A DNA stretch of 61,121 nt, from positions 1 to 61,121 of the forward strand of contig NZ_LACH01000069.1 in assembly GCF_000968015.1 (NCBI RefSeq), written 5' to 3'. Position numbers and translations under genes: made by a program. Source of the DNA: Pseudomonas fluorescens (lineage in GTDB: Bacteria; Pseudomonadota; Gammaproteobacteria; Pseudomonadales; Pseudomonadaceae). Below, piece by piece: positions 33,932 to 43,075 of the stretch. Within the stretch, counting starts at the first letter, position 1. Every line of letters begins with the position of its first letter. Below the pieces are notes generated by a model. It was not told the DNA's origin. It ran no database searches and saw nothing but the letters and a program-made list of their open reading frames with translations.

Positions 33932-35455
33932 ATGACCGTGATCAAGCAAGACGACCTGATTCAGAGCGTTGCCGACGCCCTGCAGTTCATTTCCTATTAC
34001 CACCCCGTTGACTTCATCCAGGCGATGCACGAAGCCTACCTGCGCGAAGAATCGCCAGCGGCCCGTGACTCCATCGCGCAAATCCTGATCAACTCGCGGA
34101 TGTGCGCCACTGGCCACCGCCCGATCTGCCAGGACACCGGCATCGTTACCGTCTTCGTTCGCGTGGGCATGGACGTACGTTGGGATGGCGCCACCATGGG
34201 CCTGGACGACATGATCAACGAAGGCGTGCGCCGGGCTTACAACCTGCCGGAAAACGTCCTGCGTGCCTCGATCCTCGCCGACCCGGCGGGTGCTCGCAAA
34301 AACACCAAGGACAACACCCCGGCCGTTATCCACTACTCCATCGTTCCGGGTAACACCGTGGAAGTGGACGTGGCGGCCAAGGGCGGCGGTTCCGAGAACA
34401 AGTCGAAAATGGCCATGCTCAACCCGTCCGACTCGATCGTCGACTGGGTGCTGAAAACCGTTCCGACCATGGGCGCCGGCTGGTGCCCACCGGGCATGCT
34501 CGGTATCGGCATCGGCGGCACCGCCGAGAAAGCCGCCGTCATGGCCAAGGAAGTGTTGATGGAATCCATCGACATTCACGAGCTGAAAGCACGCGGCCCG
34601 CAGAACCGTATCGAAGAGATGCGTCTGGAGCTGTTCGAGAAGGTCAACCAACTGGGCATCGGCGCCCAGGGCCTGGGTGGCCTGACCACCGTGCTCGACG
34701 TGAAGATCATGGATTACCCGACCCACGCCGCTTCGTTGCCGGTGTGCATGATCCCGAACTGCGCCGCCACCCGTCACGCGCACTTCGTGCTCGACGGTTC
34801 CGGCCCGGCCTCGCTGGAAGCGCCACCACTGGACGCCTACCCGGAAATCGTCTGGGAAGCCGGCCCGTCGGCTCGTCGCGTCAACCTCGACACCCTGACC
34901 CCGGAAGAAGTGCAGAGCTGGAAGCCGGGCGAAACCGTCCTGCTCAACGGCAAGATGCTCACCGGTCGCGACGCCGCGCACAAGCGCATGGTCGAGATGC
35001 TGAACAAGGGTGAAACCCTGCCAGTGGACCTCAAAGGTCGCTTCATCTACTACGTCGGCCCGGTTGATCCAGTGCGCGAAGAAGTGGTGGGCCCTGCCGG
35101 TCCGACTACCGCGACGCGCATGGACAAGTTCACCCGCCAGATCCTCGAGCAAACCGGCCTGTTGGGCATGATCGGCAAATCCGAGCGCGGTCCTACCGCA
35201 ATCGAAGCGATCAAGGACCACAAAGCCGTTTACCTGATGGCAGTCGGCGGCGCGGCTTACCTGGTGGCACAAGCCATCAAGAAATCCCGCGTGGTGGCTT
35301 TCGCCGAACTGGGCATGGAAGCGATCTACGAGTTCGACGTGAAAGACATGCCAGTGACTGTTGCAGTCGACAGCAAGGGTGAGTCGGTACACATCACCGG
35401 TCCTGCTATCTGGCAGAAAAAGATCAGTGAAAGCCTGGCGGTGGAAGTGCAGTAA
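33932..35455 (+). CDS. fumA: Class I fumarate hydratase
   Basis: From the ATG at 33932 (MTVIKQDDLIQSVADALQFI) the enzyme has 507 residues. It interconverts fumarate and malate in the citric acid cycle using a [4Fe-4S] cluster. Conserved segments RMCATGHRPICQDTGIVTVF, AKGGGSENKSKM, GIGIGGTAEKA and SLPVCMIPNCAATRHAHF are present, including cluster cysteines. GAGGAGCG upstream is a good ribosome binding site; the 10-codon longer frame has none. Class I enzymes are oxygen-sensitive and distinct from FumC. Gene order matches PA4333. A strong terminator follows. Confidence 0.95.
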   Translation: MTVIKQDDLIQSVADALQFISYYHPVDFIQAMHEAYLREESPAARDSIAQILINSRMCATGHRPICQDTGIVTVFVRVGMDVRWDGATMGLDDMINEGVRRAYNLPENVLRASILADPAGARKNTKDNTPAVIHYSIVPGNTVEVDVAAKGGGSENKSKMAMLNPSDSIVDWVLKTVPTMGAGWCPPGMLGIGIGGTAEKAAVMAKEVLMESIDIHELKARGPQNRIEEMRLELFEKVNQLGIGAQGLGGLTTVLDVKIMDYPTHAASLPVCMIPNCAATRHAHFVLDGSGPASLEAPPLDAYPEIVWEAGPSARRVNLDTLTPEEVQSWKPGETVLLNGKMLTGRDAAHKRMVEMLNKGETLPVDLKGRFIYYVGPVDPVREEVVGPAGPTTATRMDKFTRQILEQTGLLGMIGKSERGPTAIEAIKDHKAVYLMAVGGAAYLVAQAIKKSRVVAFAELGMEAIYEFDVKDMPVTVAVDSKGESVHITGPAIWQKKISESLAVEVQ

Positions 35456-35473
35456 GCGCTTCAGCCTGCCACT

Positions 35474-35511
35474 ACGGCCGGGTCGTCTTATAGATGACCC
35501 GGCCGTTTTTT
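35474..35511 (+). terminator. Rho-independent terminator after fumA
   Basis: ACGGCCGGGTC (35474-35484) pairs with GACCCGGCCGT (35495-35505), followed by a run of eight T. Confidence 0.92.
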
Positions 35512-35579
35512 TTGGCAACGGTTTTACCATTCGCGATAAAACGCGGTTCCGTCCATCTTATTCGGTCTAAAAATACCGG

Positions 35580-35607
35580 CGTGACCTGTCACATCTGACA
35601 GGTCACG
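35580..35607. promoter_or_regulatory. Tc-locus palindrome, copy 3 (strongest)
   Basis: CGTGACCTGTCA (35580-35591), spacer CATC, TGACAGGTCACG (35596-35607): perfect 12-bp arms, centred about 66 bases upstream of the TcB start. The core is the same as at 24375 and 27564. AT-rich sequence just upstream could hold the -10 region, which would put the site near the transcription start. Confidence 0.75.
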
Positions 35608-35659
35608 CCGCACCTTGATCTTGTTAGCGTTGGTGCAAAGCCGAAACAGGATCAGCCCC

Positions 35660-38600
35660 ATGGAAGACCAAGCCTCCCTGAGCATTACAGAACCCTCCAT
35701 CGCCAAGAGTGCTTCCATTGCCACGATTGGCAAAAGCTGGGGATCGGTCGGCGTGACGGGCAGTGCCTCGTTCGAGTTGCCGCTGCCCCTTTCAGCAGGA
35801 CGCGGTTTCGACCCGGCCATGGCGCTGAGCTATGACAGCCAGGGCGGTAACGGTCCGTTCGGCATCGGCTGGCGTTTGGGCGTCAGTGCCATCACTCGCC
35901 AGACCAGCAAGGGCGTGCCCGATTATCTCGACGTCGACATCATGGTCGGCCCCAGTGGCGAGGAATTGATGCCCGAGCTGGATGACGAGGGCAAGCCAAC
36001 ATCCAGAATAGAAATTGAATATCGCGGCCTTCCCATTGGTGAGCACCGCGTTGTGCGCTACTGGCCACGGGTCGAGAGTTCGTTCGATCTGGTCGAGGTG
36101 TGGCAACCGGAAGAAGAACCTCCCTTCTGGCTGGTGCACGGGGCGGATGGCAGCCTTCATGTCTACGGCAAGACTGACGCTTCGCGTCGGGCTGATCCTG
36201 ACGTGCCCTCACGAATCGGTGTGTGGCTTCTGCTCGAAAGCATGAATACCCATGGCGAACACATCTGTTTCGACCACAAGCCTGAAGAACAGGCTCACTT
36301 ACCGGATGACTCGCACGACTATCGTGCCCAGCGCTACCTGCACCAGGTGTATTACGGCAATGCCCTGGCCAGCAAAGACTTGTACGCCTGGACCGTGGAA
36401 AACCCTGCGACCCTGGACTGGCATTTCCACCTGGTCTTCGACTACGGCGAACGCACCCTCGACCTGGAAAAGAAACCGCTCTACGGCCCGCCGTTCGATG
36501 CACCCGACGAGGGTTATGGCGAGTGGCAACTGCGCAGCGACCCCTTCCACAGCTACACCTATGGCTTCGAACTGGGAACCCGACGCCTGTGCCATCAGGT
36601 TTTGATGTTTCACCATTTCCCCGAGCAGTTGGGCCCTAAACCGGCGCTGGTTCGTCGATTGCTGCTGGAATACCAAACAACATCACTGTCCTACACCCAA
36701 CTGGCAGCAGCGCACTATCAGGCTTACGACGCCAATGGCGCCGTGGAAAACATGCCGCCAGTGGAGTTCGACTATTCACGCTTCGAACTCAACAAGCAGT
36801 CGAGCCCGTTCTTCCCGTTCGAAAACATGCCCGGCATCGAGGACGGCGCGCACCACCAATGCGTCGATCTGTTCGGTGAAGGTGTGCCCGGATTTATCTG
36901 TCGTTACGACCAGAGCTGGTACTACCGCGAACCCTTGCGCGCGCCGACGGGGACCGATGACATCCACTACGGTCCATGGACAGAACTGACCCGAATTCCC
37001 GTGGCCGATCGCAATCAACCGACCTATCAGGCGCTGACCGATCTGACTGGCGACGGTCGGCTCGACTGGATCCTAGCCTCACCCGGCATGAGCGGTTTCC
37101 ACACCCTTAACCCCGATCGCAGCTGGTCGGGGTTCATTCCTTTTACGGCGTTCCCGGTGGAGTTCTTCCACACGCTTTCACAGTCTGGCGACTTGATGGG
37201 CGACGGGCTCAGCTCGATGGCGCTGATCGGCCCGCGAAGCGTGCGCCTGTACGCCAATCGGCGCGAGGAAGGTTTCGCGCCGGGCCAGGAGGTCGAGCAC
37301 AAACCGGACACCGATCGCCTGCCACTGTTCAGCAATTCGCGCAGCGAACTGGTGATGCTGGGCAACTTGCTGGGCAGCGACATGACCGAGCTGTGCCGCA
37401 TCCGGCACGACGAAATCAAATGCTGGCCGAACCTCGGCCACGGTCGGTTCGGCGAGGGTTTTGTCATGAGTGCCCTGCCCTTCGAATACGCGACATTCGA
37501 TGCGGCGCGGGTGCGGATCGCCGACCTCGACGGCTCCGGTGCACCGGCACTGATTTATCTGAAATCCGACTGTTTCGAGATCTATTTCAATCACGGCGGC
37601 AATGGTCTGGAACAGATCCCCGTCACGGTCGCTTGGCCCGAGGGCATTCGCTACGACAACCTGTGCCAGGTCAGCCTCGCCGACCTGCAAGGCCTGGGTT
37701 GCGCGAGCCTGATCCTGACCGTGCCGCACATGAAGCCGCTGCACTGGCGCTACGATTTCATCAGCGCCAAGCCTTACATGCTGGTCGCCAGTAACAACAA
37801 CATGGGTTGCAGTACGCAGGTGGTGTATCGCAGTTCCGCGCAGGAATGGCTGGATGAAAAGAACCGGATACTCACGCTCAAGCGTTTCCCGATTTGCCAC
37901 TTGCCGTTCCCTGTCCCCGTGGTCAAGCAACAACGTCAGCTCGACGAAATCACCGGCAACCGCCTGAACCAGTTTTTCCAGTACTTGCTGGGTTACTACG
38001 ATGGCCGGAACCGCGAGTTTCGCGGCTTCGGGCTTTTGCGCCAGACCGACAGCGAAACCGGCATAAATGAAGACGACACCGGCTTTACCGCCCCGGCGCT
38101 GGTCTGCACCTGGTTCCATACCGGACGGCTGATCGACCTGCCACGCGATGGCTACTTTGATCGTGATCCCGAAGCCCTTGCCTTGAAGCCCGCGTTGTTT
38201 TGCCAGTATCACCGCAATGACCATTTTGATGATCCCGTCCCACCCGCCGACGAAGCCACCGCCCATGAAATCGCCCGCGCCCTCGCCGGTTCAGTGCTGC
38301 GCGTGGAAACCTATGCCGCCGACGATGACTTGGCCACAGCGGTGCCTTTCGCCGTAGAGGAAAGTCGTTACAAGGTCCGCGAACTGCGCAAACAGGGAGG
38401 CCATGACGCCTACCCGATCATGCTGCCCTTGCAACTGGAGAAGATCAGCTATCAGTACGAACGCTTCGAGAATGACCCGCTGTGCCGCCATGAAATCGCG
38501 TTGGGCCACGACGAGTGCGGTCTGCCTGTGCATGCCATCACGGTCAGTTATGCACGGCGCAGAAACCCGGTTGATGACGAACCACCGTTCGATGACGTTG

Positions 38601-40198
38601 ATGAAAAAAAATGGTGGACGGATGCGCACGATCCGGCCCAACAGTCTTATTACCTGAGCGAGACCCGTGCCGGGTTCATTCATTTGAAGGAGGACCTGCA
38701 AGGCTGGCGACTGGGTCTGCCCTATCTGCAACGGGGCAACGCAATGGTCTTGCCCAAGGGGACGGCACCCGCCGGACTTACCCCGGCAGATATCTCCCAT
38801 GAACGGTTTATCGAGTTGTACACCACGCCCGAATGGGCCGCTCAGCGGCTGCTGACCACACAGTCGGTATATCGCTACTTCAAGACTGACGACCGAACCG
38901 TGCTTGCCGACGGCAAGGCCGATTTCGAGGCACTGCGGGCACCGCTGGAAATTACCCAACTGGACAAGACAGCACTGCAAGCCTACGACACGGTGCCGTC
39001 GCTCGTTATTCGGGACGAACTGGCAAAAATCGGCTATTCGGCCATGCCGCTGGTGCTGGGGGTAGACGAGGAGGCAGACAAAGTAGAGGACAAGGAAAGA
39101 AATCTATGGTCGTCCCGGTATGGTTTTGCCAAGTACGGCGAGCTCGATAGTTTTTACAACGTGATGGAGTACAACGAAACGCCCAATTACGGCATCACGA
39201 CAGCCTGCTACGACGCCTACTGTCTGCTGCCGAAAAGCATCACGCAGCCGGACGGGTGCGAAGCCCGTTTCGAATATGACTATCACGCGCTGCAACTCAG
39301 GCGCAGCATCGATGCCAACGACAATGTCGAGGAGGCCCTTTACGAGCCGTCCGGACAACCCCTTGCCATCAGTTTTTATGGCACTGAAGACGGCGAAGAA
39401 ACAGGTTTTCGCCCCCTCGACGAACACGAACGTCCTGCGGACCATCGTCCGGCCCCTGCCATCGATGATCCGAAAGGCGCCCTGCAAAAAGCGGCCAGTG
39501 TATTGCGCAAGGACCTGTTCAGCTGGATGGGCGAACTCCCCCATTCCGTCAGGCAAACACCTGACTGGCTGACCACCTGGATTGCGCAAGGTGACGTGCT
39601 ACCCAGCCTGCACATTCGCGCCAGCGCCCGACGTCGCCTGGCCCGACTCACTTCCCTGAGCGAGCCGGAGCAAGCGCTGCTCGACCTGATCCACGCCGCT
39701 CATCGCGAGCCGGTGCACAGCGTCGTCCTCACCGCTGACCGCTATTGGGATGATGAGCTGCAGCAAATCCAGATCGTCAAAGCCTTTGTGGATGGTTTCG
39801 GCCGGCCACTGCAGATCAAGCAATTGGTCGAACCCGGTCCGGCGTTTGTGGTGGAAAACGGTGAGCTGGTGATTGAAGACGGCAAGCCAAAGGTCGCGCA
39901 CGCCGACCCGCGCTGGCGCGTCAGCGAACGTGTGGAATACAACAACAAAGGCCTGGCTGTTCGGGTATTTCGCCCTTACTTCGCCAATGGGCACCGCTAT
40001 ATCAATGACCATTCCTTCCGTGAGTCTGGCCATCACGATCAGAACTTTTACGACGTCCTGGGTCGCCAGAACAAAGTCATCAACGCCAAAGGAGACACCG
40101 CGCTCGAGATCATCCATCCCTGGTACACCACCAGTCTGGACTTTAATGACACCTACGTTGCGCCGCCTGAAAGTGAGTTGAAGGCAGGCAAGCCATGA
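35660..40198 (+). CDS. Tc toxin subunit B (SpvB/TcaC-like, 1,512 aa)
   Basis: I chose the ATG at 35660 (MEDQASLSITEPSIAKSASI). The N-terminal SpvB domain shows GSVGVTGSASFELPLPLSAG and RGFDPAMALSYDSQGGNGPFGIGW with the G-x-G-W turn. Beta-propeller repeats of VCBS type (DLTGDGRLDWILA, DLDGSGAPALIYL) follow, then TcdB middle-N and middle-C domains. The protein lacks a signal peptide, as TcB proteins do. It forms most of the hollow cocoon that encloses the TcC effector and binds the TcA pore through its propeller. Its stop overlaps the TcC start by 4 bases. Length is normal for the family. Confidence 0.93.
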   Translation: MEDQASLSITEPSIAKSASIATIGKSWGSVGVTGSASFELPLPLSAGRGFDPAMALSYDSQGGNGPFGIGWRLGVSAITRQTSKGVPDYLDVDIMVGPSGEELMPELDDEGKPTSRIEIEYRGLPIGEHRVVRYWPRVESSFDLVEVWQPEEEPPFWLVHGADGSLHVYGKTDASRRADPDVPSRIGVWLLLESMNTHGEHICFDHKPEEQAHLPDDSHDYRAQRYLHQVYYGNALASKDLYAWTVENPATLDWHFHLVFDYGERTLDLEKKPLYGPPFDAPDEGYGEWQLRSDPFHSYTYGFELGTRRLCHQVLMFHHFPEQLGPKPALVRRLLLEYQTTSLSYTQLAAAHYQAYDANGAVENMPPVEFDYSRFELNKQSSPFFPFENMPGIEDGAHHQCVDLFGEGVPGFICRYDQSWYYREPLRAPTGTDDIHYGPWTELTRIPVADRNQPTYQALTDLTGDGRLDWILASPGMSGFHTLNPDRSWSGFIPFTAFPVEFFHTLSQSGDLMGDGLSSMALIGPRSVRLYANRREEGFAPGQEVEHKPDTDRLPLFSNSRSELVMLGNLLGSDMTELCRIRHDEIKCWPNLGHGRFGEGFVMSALPFEYATFDAARVRIADLDGSGAPALIYLKSDCFEIYFNHGGNGLEQIPVTVAWPEGIRYDNLCQVSLADLQGLGCASLILTVPHMKPLHWRYDFISAKPYMLVASNNNMGCSTQVVYRSSAQEWLDEKNRILTLKRFPICHLPFPVPVVKQQRQLDEITGNRLNQFFQYLLGYYDGRNREFRGFGLLRQTDSETGINEDDTGFTAPALVCTWFHTGRLIDLPRDGYFDRDPEALALKPALFCQYHRNDHFDDPVPPADEATAHEIARALAGSVLRVETYAADDDLATAVPFAVEESRYKVRELRKQGGHDAYPIMLPLQLEKISYQYERFENDPLCRHEIALGHDECGLPVHAITVSYARRRNPVDDEPPFDDVDEKKWWTDAHDPAQQSYYLSETRAGFIHLKEDLQGWRLGLPYLQRGNAMVLPKGTAPAGLTPADISHERFIELYTTPEWAAQRLLTTQSVYRYFKTDDRTVLADGKADFEALRAPLEITQLDKTALQAYDTVPSLVIRDELAKIGYSAMPLVLGVDEEADKVEDKERNLWSSRYGFAKYGELDSFYNVMEYNETPNYGITTACYDAYCLLPKSITQPDGCEARFEYDYHALQLRRSIDANDNVEEALYEPSGQPLAISFYGTEDGEETGFRPLDEHERPADHRPAPAIDDPKGALQKAASVLRKDLFSWMGELPHSVRQTPDWLTTWIAQGDVLPSLHIRASARRRLARLTSLSEPEQALLDLIHAAHREPVHSVVLTADRYWDDELQQIQIVKAFVDGFGRPLQIKQLVEPGPAFVVENGELVIEDGKPKVAHADPRWRVSERVEYNNKGLAVRVFRPYFANGHRYINDHSFRESGHHDQNFYDVLGRQNKVINAKGDTALEIIHPWYTTSLDFNDTYVAPPESELKAGKP

Positions 40199-42912
40199 CG
40201 ACCGGAATCCATTGGCGCACCCCGAACCTGACGGTCATTGATAGTCGGGGCTTGCCGATTCGCCAGGTCGCGTACTTGCGCAAGGTCGATGGCGGGTCGC
40301 TGGAAACCCTGATCACCCACCAGCACTACGACGCCACCGGGCGATTGCTCGAAAAATGGGACCCACGGCTGTTAGGGGTCGTCCCCAACCTGAGCACGGT
40401 CTACCGCCTTTCCGGCGAGCCGCTGAAAGTCGACAGCGTCGATGCCGGTTGGCGCTTGAGCCTGCCAGGGCTGGCCGGGGAAGTGTTGGAGCGCTGGGAC
40501 CAGCGTGGCAGTCATTGGCGCACCACCTACGACGCTCTGTTGCGCCCGATTGCCATCGAGGAAATTGACACGCCGAACGTCGAAACCTTTACCTACGCCG
40601 ATGCCTCCGCCGATCCTGCTTTCAACCGGCGCGGCCAGTTGACCGAACAACTCGACCGCTCCGGCACCTTGAAGCTCGACAGCTACAGCCTGCTCGGACA
40701 GCCACTGCGCGAAACCCGAATCCTGGTCGAGAACAAACCCTACCGCAGCAGCCAAAGTTACAGCCCGCTCGGCACGCTGTTGAGCCAGACCGATGCCGGT
40801 GATCACCAGCAACAGTCGCGTTACGACGTCGCCGGGCAGCTCAAACAGGTTCAACTGCGGATAACAGGCAGCTCGAACTGGCAGCCGGTTTTGAAAGACG
40901 CGCAGTACAACGCCGCCGGCCAGATCATCGAACAACGCGCCGGCAATGACGTACTCAGCAGCTGGACCTACGACCCGGCCGATGGCCGCCTGTCCACGCA
41001 ACGCGCACAAAAAAACGCCGAGCCAGCGCTGCAAAACTTCGAATATTTCTATGACCGCGTCGGCAACATCACCCGCATCGAAGACCACGCGTTCAAACCG
41101 ATTTACTTCGCCAACCAGCTCATCGACGGCCACCGCGACTTCACCTATGACTCGCTGTACCGGCTGACCAGCGCCAGCGGTTACGACGATGCACCGCCGT
41201 CGGATATTCCGGGCCGGCCCCTGCCCGGCGACCCCAGCCATCGGCTCAACTACCAACAAGACTATGAATACGATCACGGCGGCAACCTGATCAAGCTGCG
41301 TCACGTGCGGGCGGGCGCCTCACTCACCCGCGAGATGCGCATCGCCCCCACCAGCAATCGCGGTGTGCGCTGGAAAGAGGGAGATCCTGTACCCGATTTT
41401 CCTGAGTTGTTTGACCGTCACGGCAACCTCCAGGACTTGCAGCCAGGCAACGCCCTGCAGTGGAACAGCCTGGATCAACTGGCATCGGTCACCCTGGTCA
41501 AACGCGACGATGGCCCCGATGACCAGGAGTTCTACCGCTACAGCCAGGGCGTACGCGTGTACAAACGGCATGAAACCCACACGCCGTCACTGACCCACTT
41601 TCAGGAGGTGATCTACTTGCCGGGGCTGGAAATCCGTACCCGCGACAGCGGCGAAGAATTGCATGTCATCACCCTGCCTGGCGGACACGGCAGCGTGCGT
41701 TGCCTGCACTGGGCCAGCGGCAAGCCCGCAAAAATTTCCACCGATCAATTGCGCTACAGCCTCGATGACCATTTGGGTTCCAGTGCGCTGGAACTCGATC
41801 AACAGGCGCAAGTGATCAGTGAGGAAGGTTATTACCCGTTCGGCGCCACGGCTTGGTTCGCACGTGGAAGTGAGGTGGACGTCGATTACAAAACCATCCG
41901 CTATTCAGGCAAGGAAATGGATGACAGTGGGTTGTATTACTACGGCGCACGCTATTACGCACCGTGGTTGCAGCGTTGGGTCAGTGCCGATCCGGCGGGG
42001 GATGTGGATGGGTTGAATCTGTACGGGTTTGTCGGGAGCAATCCCCTGAATTACTTCGATGACAATGGTGCCGAACGCACACCCGCCGAGCTAAGAGTGT
42101 CCCTCAATGAATACACCAATCTCTTGTCAGTGGTCAGCCAGAGGGCGGACAGGGCGATTTATCAGTTCTACAACATGACCCGTACACGAGACATTTACAA
42201 AAGGTCCGGACTAAGGCTCAGCTTTACAGCAGTCAGTCTTTCCGCTCAGGCCGTAGCCGCTGCGGCGGCTGGGACGTTGGCGGCAACGGCGACGTCACCC
42301 GCAGGCCCAGTAGTTTCAGGTGTCGCCGCCGTTGTCGCAGCCGCCGCAGCGGCGGATATCACGAGCAACTCTCTGGACGAAGCTGCCAAAAATTCCCGTT
42401 TCGGGTATCCATTGCTGCCTGAACCCGGTGACTTCAGCCTGGAAAACCTCAACAAGGCAGCCAACATCACGCCCTTCAATGTGTTGGAAGAAGGGCAAAA
42501 ATTAGCCAGTAAGTACGACCCGAGGACCGCAGAAGGAATCAAGGAGACGGCTATCGTGGCGGGCGTCGCGATAGCCGACAAAGGGTTCGTATACGGTTCA
42601 CATCTGGAAAAGGCACTCGGCCTTTTGCGGCTGGGTATCAATGTGACCGAAGCCTTAAATGACAGTTTCGGCCAAGGAGACCTGGATGTAATCCGTGATG
42701 AACTCACTGTCCTGCTCAGCCACCTTGACGAGCAAGAAGACCTGGCCAATGTGGCCCTGACAGAACTTGAAAACAGCGGACACGAGGGGGACGCCGCGGG
42801 GACGCTCAAGGTACTTCGTGAATCGGAGTTCGTTACCAGCAGCAAAATCAAACGGGTACTCGACCTAACTGATCGGATGTCTCATTTCGTGGTGAAAAAA
42901 AATGCCGCCTGA
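40195..42912 (+). CDS. Tc toxin subunit C (TccC-like RHS protein) with variable C-terminal effector
   Basis: The 905-residue product has RHS/YD repeats (YDATGRLLEKWDPRL and others) and the conserved RHS core end: SGKEMDDSGLYYYGARYYAP, then WVSADPAGDVDGLNLYGFVG, closing near residue 625. The core seals the cocoon and cuts off its own C-terminus, so residues about 626-905 should be the delivered toxin. That part begins with charged helices, has an Ala-rich hydrophobic stretch (AVAAAAAGTLAATATSPAGP and VVSGVAAVVAAAAAADI, about residues 685-725), and ends in amphipathic helices rich in Leu, Glu and Lys (LDVIRDELTVLLSHLDEQED). I do not recognise it as the ADP-ribosyltransferase or other known TccC effectors. 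It could act on membranes. Translation is coupled to TcB. Confidence 0.92.
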   Translation: MTTGIHWRTPNLTVIDSRGLPIRQVAYLRKVDGGSLETLITHQHYDATGRLLEKWDPRLLGVVPNLSTVYRLSGEPLKVDSVDAGWRLSLPGLAGEVLERWDQRGSHWRTTYDALLRPIAIEEIDTPNVETFTYADASADPAFNRRGQLTEQLDRSGTLKLDSYSLLGQPLRETRILVENKPYRSSQSYSPLGTLLSQTDAGDHQQQSRYDVAGQLKQVQLRITGSSNWQPVLKDAQYNAAGQIIEQRAGNDVLSSWTYDPADGRLSTQRAQKNAEPALQNFEYFYDRVGNITRIEDHAFKPIYFANQLIDGHRDFTYDSLYRLTSASGYDDAPPSDIPGRPLPGDPSHRLNYQQDYEYDHGGNLIKLRHVRAGASLTREMRIAPTSNRGVRWKEGDPVPDFPELFDRHGNLQDLQPGNALQWNSLDQLASVTLVKRDDGPDDQEFYRYSQGVRVYKRHETHTPSLTHFQEVIYLPGLEIRTRDSGEELHVITLPGGHGSVRCLHWASGKPAKISTDQLRYSLDDHLGSSALELDQQAQVISEEGYYPFGATAWFARGSEVDVDYKTIRYSGKEMDDSGLYYYGARYYAPWLQRWVSADPAGDVDGLNLYGFVGSNPLNYFDDNGAERTPAELRVSLNEYTNLLSVVSQRADRAIYQFYNMTRTRDIYKRSGLRLSFTAVSLSAQAVAAAAAGTLAATATSPAGPVVSGVAAVVAAAAAADITSNSLDEAAKNSRFGYPLLPEPGDFSLENLNKAANITPFNVLEEGQKLASKYDPRTAEGIKETAIVAGVAIADKGFVYGSHLEKALGLLRLGINVTEALNDSFGQGDLDVIRDELTVLLSHLDEQEDLANVALTELENSGHEGDAAGTLKVLRESEFVTSSKIKRVLDLTDRMSHFVVKKNAA

Positions 42913-43075
42913 GATGCAGCAATGAGTATGTCGACCTCGCAACAAACGCAACCATCACACAATTGAGAAAAACGCAGAATTTACTGTGAACCGTTGGATA
43001 GAAGCTTAACGACCATCAGGCAATTCATGCGCTGCGTGCTATCGTGCTCGCCCTGTCCTGCACCCGATACTCTCT

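Noticed and set aside
33818..35530. 570-codon minus-strand frame across fumA
   Set aside because: It is a shadow of the fumarase gene in a GC-rich genome, with no motif or ribosome binding site.
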